This document shows positions 16,510-24,669 of a stretch of 64,000 bases of DNA, one piece after another. Position numbers and translations under genes: made by a program. The DNA comes from Streptomyces purpureus (GTDB lineage: Bacteria; Actinomycetota; Actinomycetes; Streptomycetales; Streptomycetaceae). Where the stretch lies: NCBI RefSeq assembly GCF_014648195.1, contig NZ_BMQQ01000005.1, positions 122,012 to 186,011 of the forward strand, read 5' to 3'. The first letter of the stretch is position 1, and the number at the start of each line of letters is the position of its first letter. The notes beneath the pieces were generated by a model that saw only the letters and a program-made list of their open reading frames with translations, ran no database searches and had not been told where the DNA came from.

Positions 16510-17262
16510 TCAGCCCCGCCCGATGTACGGCATGTTCGTCGCCATGACCGTCGCGAACTGGACGTTCGCCTCCAGCGGCAGGGCCGCCATGTGGACCACC
16601 GTCCGCGCCACATCCGCCGCGTCCATCACCGGCTCCACCGCCAGCGCGCCGTTCGCCTGCAGGATCCCCTGCTGCATCGCCTCCGTCATCCGCGTCGCCG
16701 CGTTGCCGATGTCGATCTGGCCGCAGGCGATCCGGTACGGGCGGCCGTCCAGGGAGAGGGATTTGGTCAGGCCCGTCAGGGCGTGCTTGGTCGAGGTGTA
16801 CGGCGCCGAGTGCGGGCGGGGGACGTGCGCCGAGATGGAGCCGTTGTTGATGATCCGGCCTCCCTGCGGGCGCTGTTCCTTCATCGCCCGGAACGCCGCC
16901 TGCGCGCACAGGAACGCTCCGGTCAGGTTGACGTCCACGACCGACCGCCAGGCCTCGTAGGTGAGGTCCTCGAAGGGGACGCCCCCGGGGCCGAACGTGC
17001 CCGCGTTGTTGAAGAGCAGGTCCACCCGGCCGTACCGCTCCCGTACCGCTTCGAAGAGCGCCGCCACCTCCGCCGGTGACGTCACGTCCGTCGGGACGGT
17101 GAGGCAGGGGCCGCCCGCCAGCACCGCCGTCTCCTCCAGCGCGTCCGCGCGGCGGCCGGCCAGCGCCAGCGACCAGCCCGCCTCGGAGAGGGCCGCAGCC
17201 ACGCTGCGGCCGATACCCGAGCCCGCGCCCGTCACCACCGCGATCTTCGCTTCAGCGTTCAT
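16510..17262 (-). CDS. Short-chain dehydrogenase/reductase (SDR)
   Basis: A 250-aa classical SDR. The cofactor motif [12 protein letters not shown] is at residues 9-20, NNAG near residue 90, and the catalytic serine is in [12 protein letters not shown] with Tyr-x-x-x-Lys in YTSTKHAL. The absence of an acidic residue right after the second strand, with LAGRR there, hints at NADP(H) use. The substrate cannot be inferred. The gene is divergent from phoD with 133 bases between the starts, and a hairpin-repeat region follows it. Confidence 0.88.
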   Translation of the reverse strand: MNAEAKIAVVTGAGSGIGRSVAAALSEAGWSLALAGRRADALEETAVLAGGPCLTVPTDVTSPAEVAALFEAVRERYGRVDLLFNNAGTFGPGGVPFEDLTYEAWRSVVDVNLTGAFLCAQAAFRAMKEQRPQGGRIINNGSISAHVPRPHSAPYTSTKHALTGLTKSLSLDGRPYRIACGQIDIGNAATRMTEAMQQGILQANGALAVEPVMDAADVARTVVHMAALPLEANVQFATVMATNMPYIGRG

Positions 17263-17395
17263 GGGGCCGCAGCGTACGTGAGGTCGGTGCACAGGGAACT
17301 CATCTGTCCGACACGCGGATGTTCTGTACCCGACAACGCCCGGCCTTGCCCCGCCACTGCAATGCCATGGACAACAGCCGCCAGGGGAGGGTCAC

Positions 17396-19039
17396 ATGAC
17401 ACCCTTAGACCGCCACGCCTCCGAATTCCGGGCCGCCGCCCGACACTTCGTGCGTCACGTCGACCGCCGCCGGTTCCTCACCGTCACCGGCGCGGCCGCC
17501 GCCCTCGCCTTCGCCGCCGAGCTGCCGGGCGCGGGCGCCGCGAGCGCCGCCGAGCTCGACGCGGCCCGGGTCACCGAGGACCCGTTCACCCTGGGTGTCG
17601 CCTCGGGCGACCCGCTGCCCGGTTCGGTGCTGCTGTGGACCCGGCTCGCCCCCCGTCCGTACGAGCCCGGCAACGGCCTTCCCCGGGCCCGCGTCCAGGT
17701 CGGCTGGGAGCTCGCCCGCGACGAGGGCTTCCGCCGGATCGTCGCCCACGGCAGCGCCACCGCGCACCCGGAGTACAACCACACCGTGCACGCCGAGGCG
17801 AAGGGCCTCGCCCCCGACCGCGTCCATTGGTACCGCTTCCGGGTCGGCCGCTGGATCAGCCCGGCCGGCCGGACCCGTACCGCGCCGGCCCCCGGTTCCC
17901 GGGTCACCGAGCTGAAGCTCGCCGCCGTCTCCTGCCAGGCGTACCACGACGGCTATTTCACCGCGTACCGTCACCTCGCCGACGAGGACCTCGACGCCGT
18001 CTTCCACCTCGGGGACTACCTCTACGAGTACGCGGTCAACTCCGCCGGCGGCGTCCGCAAGTACACCGACCGGGTGCTGCCCGCCCACTTCAACCGCGAG
18101 ACGGTGACGCTGGAGGACTACCGGCTGCGGTACGCGCTCTACCGGACCGACCGCGACCTCCAGGCCGCGCACGCCGCGCATCCGTTCGTCGTCACCTGGG
18201 ACGACCACGAGACCGAGAACAACTACGCGGGCGGCATCCCGGAGAACGGCGTGCCCCCGGAGGAGTTCCTGCTGCGCCGCGCCGCCGCTTACCGCGCGTA
18301 CTGGGAGAACCAGCCCCTGCGCGCGCCGCAGCGGCCCGACGGCCCGGACATGAAGCTCTACCGGCGCCTCCACTTCGGGCGCCTCGCGCAGTTCGACATC
18401 CTCGACACCCGGCAGTACCGCTCCAACCAGGCGTACGGGGACGGCTGGCAGACCCCCGGCCCCGAATCGCAGGACCCGGCGCGCACGATGACCGGCGCGA
18501 CGCAGGAGCGGTGGCTGCTCGACGGCTGGCAGCGCTCGCACGCACGGTGGAATGTGATGCCGCAGCAGGTCACCTTCGCCCAGCGGCGCAACCTGCCGAC
18601 GCCGGACTTCAAGCTGTCCATGGACGCCTGGGACGGCTACACCGCCTCCCGCGACCGCGTCCTGGCCGGTGCCCGCGCGGCCGGTGTCAGCAATCTCGTC
18701 GTCCTCACCGGTGACGTGCACGTCGGCTACGCCTTCGACCTGAAGGCCGACTTCGACGATCCGGCGTCCCGTACGGTCGGCACGGAGATCGTGGCCACCT
18801 CGATCGCCAGCGGCAAGGACGGTACGGACAAGCCGGCCAACTGGGACAATCTCACCCGGGCGAACCCGCATCTGAAGTTCTACAACGGGCGCCGGGGCTA
18901 TGTGAACGTCACCCTGTCCCAGGCCCAGGCCCAGGCCGACTTCCGCACGGTGTCCCATGTCACCACGCCCGGCGGCACGATCGCCACGGCGGCGTCCTTC
19001 GTGACCGAGGCGGACGACCCGGGTCTCGAACCCGCCTAG
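17396..19039 (+). CDS. phoD: Tat-exported alkaline phosphatase/phosphodiesterase PhoD
   Basis: A 547-aa PhoD-family enzyme releasing phosphate from mono- and diesters outside the cell. A twin-arginine signal (DRRRFLTVTG, followed by an Ala-rich hydrophobic core) occupies the first 50 residues. The PhoD N-terminal domain begins at FTLGVASGDPLPGSVLLWTR. Metal-binding motifs include FHLGDYLYEY, TWDDHETENNY and LTGDVHVGYAF. No signal other than Tat is seen. Phosphate-regulated expression is expected from the family, but I could not identify a convincing PHO box in the upstream 130 bases. Confidence 0.92.
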   Translation: MTPLDRHASEFRAAARHFVRHVDRRRFLTVTGAAAALAFAAELPGAGAASAAELDAARVTEDPFTLGVASGDPLPGSVLLWTRLAPRPYEPGNGLPRARVQVGWELARDEGFRRIVAHGSATAHPEYNHTVHAEAKGLAPDRVHWYRFRVGRWISPAGRTRTAPAPGSRVTELKLAAVSCQAYHDGYFTAYRHLADEDLDAVFHLGDYLYEYAVNSAGGVRKYTDRVLPAHFNRETVTLEDYRLRYALYRTDRDLQAAHAAHPFVVTWDDHETENNYAGGIPENGVPPEEFLLRRAAAYRAYWENQPLRAPQRPDGPDMKLYRRLHFGRLAQFDILDTRQYRSNQAYGDGWQTPGPESQDPARTMTGATQERWLLDGWQRSHARWNVMPQQVTFAQRRNLPTPDFKLSMDAWDGYTASRDRVLAGARAAGVSNLVVLTGDVHVGYAFDLKADFDDPASRTVGTEIVATSIASGKDGTDKPANWDNLTRANPHLKFYNGRRGYVNVTLSQAQAQADFRTVSHVTTPGGTIATAASFVTEADDPGLEPA

Positions 19040-19137
19040 CGCTCCCCATCGGCAGCCCGCCGCTTCCCCCATGCCCCTCCGTACGCCTCCCGGCGAACTG
19101 AGAACATGGGGGAAGATTCAACGAAACGGAGCTGTCG

Positions 19138-20427
19138 ATGCCGGAGAGCGGCCAGAGCACGCAAGGTCATATATCGAGCCCGCGCGCAGAGGCCGCACCC
19201 CCGGCCGCGCGGCGGGCAAGTCTCCTCGTCACCCTCGTACTCGGCGGCCTCACCGCGCTGCCCCCGCTCTCCATGGACATGTACCTCCCGGCCCTGCCGG
19301 AGGTCACGGACGCCCTGCGGGCGCCAGCCGCCACCATCCAGCTCACCCTGACGGCGTGTCTCCTCGGCATGGCTCTCGGCCAGCTCGTCGTCGGCCCCAT
19401 GAGCGACAAGTGGGGCCGACGGCGGCCGCTGCTCGCCGGCATGATCGTGTACGTCGCCGCCACCGCCGTCTGCGCCCTGGCGCCCACCGCCGAACTCCTC
19501 ATCGGCTTCCGGCTCCTCCAGGGCCTCGCCGGGGCCGCCGGAATCGTGATCGCCCGGGCGGTCGTCCGCGATCTGTACGACGGCGTCGAGATGGCCCGCT
19601 TCTTCTCCACGCTGATGCTGATCTCCGGCGTGGCCCCGATCGTCGCCCCGCTCATCGGCGGCCAGATCCTCCAGGTCACCGACTGGCGGGGCGTCTTCCA
19701 CGTCCTCGCCGGCATCGGCGTCGTCCTCACCTTCGTCGTATGGAAGTGGCTCGCCGAGCCCCTGCCCGCCGACCGGCGGCACAGCGGCGGCGTCGGCGCG
19801 GCCCTGCGCACCATGCGCGGCCTGCTCGCCGACCGGATCTTCACCGGCTACATGCTGGCCGGCTCCCTCGCCTTCGCCGCGCTCTTCGCCTACATCTCCG
19901 CCTCGCCGTTCGTGGTCCAGGAGATCTACGGCGCCTCGCCCCAGACCTTCAGCCTGCTCTTCGGCCTGAACTCGGTCGGCCTGGTCGCCGCCGGCCAGAT
20001 CAACGGCAAGCTGCTCGTCGGCCGGGTCAGCATGGACAAGACGATCGGCTCCGGCCTCGCCGTGATCACGCTGGCGGCGACCGCGCTGCTGCTGATGACG
20101 TCCGGTGTCTTCGGCGAGGTCGGCCTGGTCCCGGTCTCGGCCGGGCTGTTCGTGCTGATGTCGGCGATGGGCCTGGCGCTGCCCAACACCAACGCCTCGG
20201 CGCTGATGCGGACCCCGCATGCGGCCGGTTCGGCGTCGGCGCTGCTGGGGACGTCCTCGTTCCTGGTCGGCGCGATCGCGTCGCCGCTGGTGGGGATCGC
20301 GGGCGAGTCGACGGCGGTGCCGATGGCCGCCGTCCAGCTCAGCTGCGCGGTGGCGGCGCTCGGCTGCTTCCTGATCCTGTGCCGGCCGTGGCGTAAGGAG
20401 CCCGGGAAGCCGGAGACCGAGGCGTAG
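19138..20427 (+). CDS. Bcr/CflA-type multidrug MFS exporter
   Basis: A 429-aa 12-TM drug:proton antiporter of the DHA1 Bcr/CflA group. The opening PLSMDMYLPALPEV in TM1 (motif D1) and the loop GPMSDKWGRRRPLL are diagnostic. Members export chloramphenicol, bicyclomycin and similar compounds; the actual substrate is unknown. The first 25 residues are a polar leader. The ATG at 19138 follows ACGGAG. The gene ends at the start of a heptamer repeat array. Confidence 0.87.
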   Translation: MPESGQSTQGHISSPRAEAAPPAARRASLLVTLVLGGLTALPPLSMDMYLPALPEVTDALRAPAATIQLTLTACLLGMALGQLVVGPMSDKWGRRRPLLAGMIVYVAATAVCALAPTAELLIGFRLLQGLAGAAGIVIARAVVRDLYDGVEMARFFSTLMLISGVAPIVAPLIGGQILQVTDWRGVFHVLAGIGVVLTFVVWKWLAEPLPADRRHSGGVGAALRTMRGLLADRIFTGYMLAGSLAFAALFAYISASPFVVQEIYGASPQTFSLLFGLNSVGLVAAGQINGKLLVGRVSMDKTIGSGLAVITLAATALLLMTSGVFGEVGLVPVSAGLFVLMSAMGLALPNTNASALMRTPHAAGSASALLGTSSFLVGAIASPLVGIAGESTAVPMAAVQLSCAVAALGCFLILCRPWRKEPGKPETEA

Positions 20428-20432
20428 GCCGT

Positions 20433-20509
20433 CAGCTGTCAGCTGTCAGTCGTCATCCGTCAGTCGTCAGTCGTCAGTCGTCAGTCGTCAGTCGTCAGTC
20501 GTCAGTCGC
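20433..20509. repeat. Eleven-unit heptamer array (CAGTCGT)
   Basis: Eleven consecutive 7-bp units: CAGCTGT twice, CAGTCGT, CATCCGT, CAGTCGT six times and CAGTCGC. The final unit overlaps the stop codon of the beta-propeller gene ending at 20502. Copies this regular arise by replication slippage, so the number is likely to vary among strains. It sits between the ends of two convergent genes. Confidence 0.93.
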
Positions 20510-21929
20510 GGCGCGGGTAGCCGATGAGATGCACCCGGTCCTTCGCGTCGGTCCAGCGGAAGATCCCCACGCCCCCGACCTCCACTCCCGGCAGCCGGAC
20601 GTTGGCGGCCAGCGGCTCCAGGTCGCCGGTCGCCAGGTCCGCCTCGACGGGGGTGCCGTGGCCCGCGAGGGCGTCCGCCGCGTTCCGTACGCCCGCCGCG
20701 CCGTAGACCAGGCCGTCGTCGGTGACGGTGGCGAGGCTGGGCCGGTGGGTGCCGTCGGCCTCCTCGAAGCAGTAGCCCTTCTTGCGCTCCAGGTCGAAGG
20801 CGAGGTTCCCGGCGATCAGGTAGCGGCCGTTCGGGGAGAGGACGGCCTGCGGGTGGTCACCGGGCTCTATCGCCGGTTTGCGGCACTCGACCTGGACGAG
20901 CGGGGCGCCGGTCGCCGAGTCGTGCACGGCCCAGATGTCGTGCGTGGCGGCCCGTTTGGCGCCCTTCTTCTGCTGCCAGCGGGCGACGACGCGGCCGGGC
21001 ACGACGGAGGTGGGCAGCCCGCCGGTGGCCTGGGCGCCGCTGGGCGGGCGGTTGCGGCTGAACCAGCCGCCGCGGACCCAGAACTCCCGCGCCCCGCCCA
21101 CCAGCAGGCCCTTCGCGGTCACGCCGTGCACCTCGGTGAGGCGGCGGCAGTCCGCGCAGCCCGCAGGGGGGCCGAGCTTGTCCGGCGGGACGGTGGTGAC
21201 CTCGCCGGTCTCCGGGTCGAGAGTCGCGCTCCTGGCCTTGCCGTCGGTGATCAGCAGGGCGGGGCCGGTGCCGGTCACCGTCGGCGTGTCCGCCCAGGGC
21301 ACCTCGAACCGGCGGCGGACGCCGTCCTCGGCGTCGTACACGTCGAGGGAGACGAAGGTCCCGGCCGGGGTCCAGGAGTCGGCGCCGGCCTTCCCGTACG
21401 ACCAGGTCACGAAGTACCGCCGGTCGCCCTTGGTGACGGAGAGCAGATGCGGGTACGTGCCGGGGGCGGTCAGCGGCCGCCACGGCTTGCCCGCCCACAG
21501 CGGCCTGCCGGTGGCGGTGTTGAGGGTGCGCAGCCGGAACTGGGTGGCGTCGGCCCGTTCCAGGTAGCCGAGCGTGTCGGGCCCGGCCAGGGCGTGGACC
21601 GCGGAGGCCCTGGGGATCTCCCAGCCGCGGCCGGTGTCGTACGCCTCGGGGACGGCGAGCCTGGTCGCCGGGCCCGGGGCGCTCCTCTTCACCGGCTTCC
21701 TGGGCCGGGCATCGTCCGCGCCGCCGCCGGGGCCGCACATCGACAGCAGCAGGATCATCGCGAGGACGGCCGCTCCGGCGAGCAGGGCCGTACGGACCGC
21801 GCGTTCCCGGGTGGTGGCGCCGAGGGCGGCACCGCTGAGTCGTAACCGTCCGAGACCGCTGCCCCTGGGCCTGGTCCGGGTCCTGCGGAACGTCCCTCCG
21901 ATGCGCACTGCCTGCCCCCCGATGAGCAC
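20502..21929 (-). CDS. Membrane-anchored beta-propeller protein of unknown function
   Basis: A 475-aa protein with a basic, disordered N-terminus, one membrane segment around residues 45-65 (TALLAGAAVLAMILLLSMCG) and an extracytoplasmic region. That region has repeated strand-rich motifs of PQQ/quinoprotein-like propellers, such as LRTLNTATGRPLWAG and SLDVYDAEDG. Two Cys pairs (CADC, and two single cysteines later) may form disulphides. The GTG at 21929 is used; GTG at 21908 is equally plausible. Its stop codon lies within a heptamer array. No enzymatic residues can be named. Confidence 0.7.
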   Translation of the reverse strand: MLIGGQAVRIGGTFRRTRTRPRGSGLGRLRLSGAALGATTRERAVRTALLAGAAVLAMILLLSMCGPGGGADDARPRKPVKRSAPGPATRLAVPEAYDTGRGWEIPRASAVHALAGPDTLGYLERADATQFRLRTLNTATGRPLWAGKPWRPLTAPGTYPHLLSVTKGDRRYFVTWSYGKAGADSWTPAGTFVSLDVYDAEDGVRRRFEVPWADTPTVTGTGPALLITDGKARSATLDPETGEVTTVPPDKLGPPAGCADCRRLTEVHGVTAKGLLVGGAREFWVRGGWFSRNRPPSGAQATGGLPTSVVPGRVVARWQQKKGAKRAATHDIWAVHDSATGAPLVQVECRKPAIEPGDHPQAVLSPNGRYLIAGNLAFDLERKKGYCFEEADGTHRPSLATVTDDGLVYGAAGVRNAADALAGHGTPVEADLATGDLEPLAANVRLPGVEVGGVGIFRWTDAKDRVHLIGYPRRD

Positions 21930-21976
21930 CGTCGCCTCGACAACGGGCGTCAGCGTATCCCGCCTAGGATGGGCCG

Positions 21977-22966
21977 GTGAACGACTCCCTCCCCACCGCC
22001 GATGTGCTGCGCGGCGCGCTGGCCGGACTGCTCGACGGGCTGCCGCCGAAGCAGGCCGCTCAGGCCGTCGAGCGGCTGATCGCCAACTACCGCGGCACCA
22101 CCCCGACCGACGCCCCGCTGCTCCGCGACCGCTCGGACGTGGCGGCGTACGCGGCGTACCGCATGCCGGCGACCTTCGAGGCGGTACGGGCCGCGCTGGG
22201 CGCGCTGCGGGACGCGGCGCCGGACTGGGAGCCGGCGACGCACACCGACATCGGCGGCGGTACGGGCGCGGCGAGCTGGGCGGTCGCGGAGGCGTGGGAC
22301 TCGGCGGCGCGTACGACGGTCCTGGACTGGGCCGAGCCGGCGCTGGCGCTGGGCGAGGAGCTGGCCCGGGCGTCGGGGATCGAGGGGCTCGCGGCGGCGC
22401 GCTGGCAGCGCTCTCGGATCAGTGCGTCGCTCCGGATCGAGAGCAGTGATCTCGTGACGGTGTCGTATGTGCTCAACGAGCTCACCGTGGCGGACCGTGC
22501 GGCAGTCGTCGAGGAGGCCGCCCGCGCGGCCCAGGCGGTGGTGATCGTCGAGCCCGGCACCCCGGACGGCTACGAGCGGGTGATCGCCGCCCGCGACCAC
22601 CTGATCGCCTCGGGAATGACCGTCGCCGCCCCCTGCCCGCACAGCGCCGCCTGCCCGATCGTGCCGGGCACGGACTGGTGCCACTTCGCGGCCCGGGTCA
22701 GCCGCTCGTCCCTGCACCGGCAGGTCAAGGGCGGCTCGCTGCCGTACGAGGACGAGAAGTTCAGCTACGTCGCGGCCACCCGCTTCCCGGTGACCCCGGC
22801 CGTATCCCGCGTCACCCGGAAGCCCCAGATCCGCAAGGGCCAGGTCCTGCTCGACCTGTGCGCTCCGGCCGGCCTCGAACGCTCCACGGTGACCAAGCGC
22901 CACGGCGCGCTCTACAAGGCGGCACGCGACACGGAGTGGGGCGACGCCTGGCCGCCGGAGGAGTAA
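21977..22966 (+). CDS. Rsm22-like small-subunit ribosomal methyltransferase family protein
   Basis: A 329-aa SAM-binding protein matching the Rsm22 family. The glycine-rich motif is THTDIGGGTGAASWA at about residues 84-98, the acidic loop is VLDWAEPAL, and a cysteine cluster follows (PCPHSAACPIVPGTDWCHF), as in Rsm22, where metal binding is proposed. Yeast Rsm22 is linked to the mitochondrial ribosome; the bacterial role is uncertain. The GTG at 21977 has no ribosome binding site, but TAGGAT (21965-21970) lies six bases upstream, consistent with a leaderless transcript. Confidence 0.8.
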   Translation: MNDSLPTADVLRGALAGLLDGLPPKQAAQAVERLIANYRGTTPTDAPLLRDRSDVAAYAAYRMPATFEAVRAALGALRDAAPDWEPATHTDIGGGTGAASWAVAEAWDSAARTTVLDWAEPALALGEELARASGIEGLAAARWQRSRISASLRIESSDLVTVSYVLNELTVADRAAVVEEAARAAQAVVIVEPGTPDGYERVIAARDHLIASGMTVAAPCPHSAACPIVPGTDWCHFAARVSRSSLHRQVKGGSLPYEDEKFSYVAATRFPVTPAVSRVTRKPQIRKGQVLLDLCAPAGLERSTVTKRHGALYKAARDTEWGDAWPPEE

Positions 22967-23084
22967 GGCCGGGGGGCCGGGCGGCCCGATGGGGGGCTTT
23001 GTCGCTCCCCGGTCAGGGGGTCCGTAGCGTGCGCACCATCACCGGGGCGGGGCCTTGCCCGTGCGTACTGACGGTTAGTCAAAA

Positions 23085-23658
23085 ATGTATCCGACCAGCC
23101 GTGGTGGCTGGAAAAGCCGGCACAAGGCCGGGCAGACCATCGCCCCCGGCGGGGCGTCCGTCGCGACGATCGACAGCATCGACTCGATGCTGATCGACCC
23201 GTCCAACTCGCCCGCCACCACGCCGCGCATCTTCCGCGGCAGCCACTCTTCCACCTCCACATCGCTGGTGAAGGGCTCGTATTCCAACTGGCCGGGCGAC
23301 CCGGTGTGCTCCTCGGGTGCCAGCACGGGGGAGCACTGCGGCACCGTCTATGACGACTCCGACGTCTACACGTGGACGAGAACGGGGTGAGGGTCGGCGT
23401 CATCCAGGTCGCGGCCCCGGCCGGCCAGATCATGGGCGGCCAGGGCGACAGCGGCGGCCCGATGTTCAAGAAGGTGACCGGCGGCGTGCAGGCCCGGGGA
23501 ATCCTCATCAGTGCGGACACCACGGCGGGGGCCCCATGACCTACTCGTGCGGTTCCGTGGCCCCCGACGCGTCGGGCATCAGGTGCTCGCGGTGGGTCAA
23601 CTACGTGCCGATCAGCACCATCCTGAACACGTGGGGCGTGAACCTGGAAGTGGGCTGA
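23085..23658 (+). pseudogene. Frameshifted and truncated secreted S1-family serine protease
   Basis: Three frames in succession encode pieces of one chymotrypsin-like protease. The first (23085-23390) carries GQTIAPGG and IFRGSHSSTSTS through GEHCGTVYDDSDVYTW. The second (about 23371-23539) carries the active-site motif GQGDSGGPMF. The third (about 23539-23658) carries GIRCSRWVNYVPISTILNTWGV. The signal peptide and the catalytic histidine region (TAAHC) are absent. With two frameshifts and an N-terminal truncation it cannot yield an active enzyme unless the frameshifts are sequencing errors. Confidence 0.82.
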
Positions 23659-23754
23659 TACGCGGCCATGCCGCCGTACGGAACCCGTGCGGGAGAAGGC
23701 CCGGCCCACCTGGCAGCGCACACCAGTCGTGCGCCTGGCGAACGGACGGATGCG

Positions 23755-24267
23755 ATGGCAGAGCAGCTCGACACGCGGACGAGACGGACCGCGCACCGTG
23801 GCGTAGCGGCCGTGGCGGGAATCCTGCTGCTGGCGGGGGTCAGCGGCTGCGGGTCGCTCACCGACGAACCTCCGGCGGACCAGATACCGAAGACGGTCCC
23901 CGTCAAGGGGAAGACGACCGGCACGGCCAAGAACCCCGAGACGCCGCCCCGGATGATCCTGCGCGGAAAGGACGACCCCACGGCCGGCCTGCAAGCGCTC
24001 CTCCCGGGAACGCTCGTGGTCACGGACAAGAACTGCGTAGCCGTGAAGCCGGAAACCGACGGAGGAACCGTTGCCCTCAACTGGGGGTACGGATGGACGG
24101 CCCGGGTCGAGGACGGCAAGGCCGTCGTCTACGACGCGCGCGGAAAGGTCTTCGCGAGAGAGGGCGACAAGGTAAGCCTGGGCGGAGGGACGTCCTCGCG
24201 GTTCGCTGACCACCCGTGCGCCGGACGCAGCATGTTCGCGGTCAACAACGCACCCACCGACAAGTAG
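23755..24267 (+). CDS. Small secreted lipoprotein
   Basis: A 170-aa predicted lipoprotein: basic N-terminus (RTRRTAHRG), hydrophobic core, and lipobox LLLAGVSGC, so Cys should be lipidated and the protein exported. The mature part is Thr/Pro-rich at first, then a compact domain with WGYGWTARVEDGKAVVYD that looks strand-rich. No family is recognised. The ATG at 23755 is preferred over an in-frame ATG at 23668 because the signal peptide then starts promptly. This is the last chromosomal gene before the integrated element. Confidence 0.72.
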   Translation: MAEQLDTRTRRTAHRGVAAVAGILLLAGVSGCGSLTDEPPADQIPKTVPVKGKTTGTAKNPETPPRMILRGKDDPTAGLQALLPGTLVVTDKNCVAVKPETDGGTVALNWGYGWTARVEDGKAVVYDARGKVFAREGDKVSLGGGTSSRFADHPCAGRSMFAVNNAPTDK

Positions 24268-24669
24268 AGCCGCCACGCACCAAGGTCCGCTCCTCCCCTT
24301 ACGGATGCTGTCGGTTGATGCGGGCCTGGTCGCTTCGCCCCCTCGTCATGCGGCGGGGCCAAGTGCTTCCAGAGCGCTGGTGCTGGTTCGTGCGTTGGGG
24401 TTGGCCGGGTGCGGATCTTCGGACAGGTCCAGCCGAGGTTCTGTTTGAACAGGCGGAAGGTGCCCCGGCTCCAGCACGCAGACGATCGAGTACGGCCACC
24501 CGGGAGGGGGAAGTAATTGCAGGACTAAGCCCCAGGTCAGGGCTGTAAGGGGCAGACGAGTCGGGCTGTACGCCGGGTTCTGTTCCACTCAGGGAGCGAT
24601 CACGCTCTGACCTGCACGTTTGCTGGAATCTGGCGGCTGTTCCGGCCCTCTGGGACTTCTCAGGGACTT
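24268..24669. other. Junction interval with no gene; contains attL
   Basis: The 402 bases between the lipoprotein gene and the integrase gene hold the element's left attachment site (24551-24583, separate entry). The chromosomal side (24268-24550) should be the sequence downstream of rnpB in the uninterrupted genome. I see no clear terminator or open reading frame with a ribosome binding site there. Short minus-strand frames cross the attachment site and are judged spurious. Confidence 0.55.
24551..24583 (-). other. rnpB: attL: 3' end of the RNase P RNA gene
   Basis: Read on the minus strand this 33-nt segment starts ACAGAACCCGGCGTACAG and ends GACTCGTCTGCC. It matches what I know of the 3' end of actinobacterial RNase P RNA: the universal ACAGAA followed by the 3' strand of P2/P1. 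Only the 3' end is here. Upstream on the minus strand the match stops abruptly and the integrase gene follows. This is the arrangement expected when an element integrates into the 3' end of rnpB and leaves a partial copy at the far side. Confidence 0.8.

Noticed and set aside
17263-17395. PHO box upstream of phoD
   Set aside because: I looked for GTTCACC-type direct repeats in both orientations and found only poor partial matches.
17405-19072. Long open frame antisense to phoD (over 550 codons)
   Set aside because: It is a by-product of third-position GC bias in phoD; no ribosome binding site or domain supports it, while the phoD frame has Tat and metal motifs.
20433-20509. CRISPR-like array
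   Set aside because: Units are only seven bases with no spacers and no cas genes are near.
24346-24588. Minus-strand 80-codon frame across attL
   Set aside because: It spans the attachment site and the rnpB 3' end, which is not protein coding, and has no ribosome binding site.
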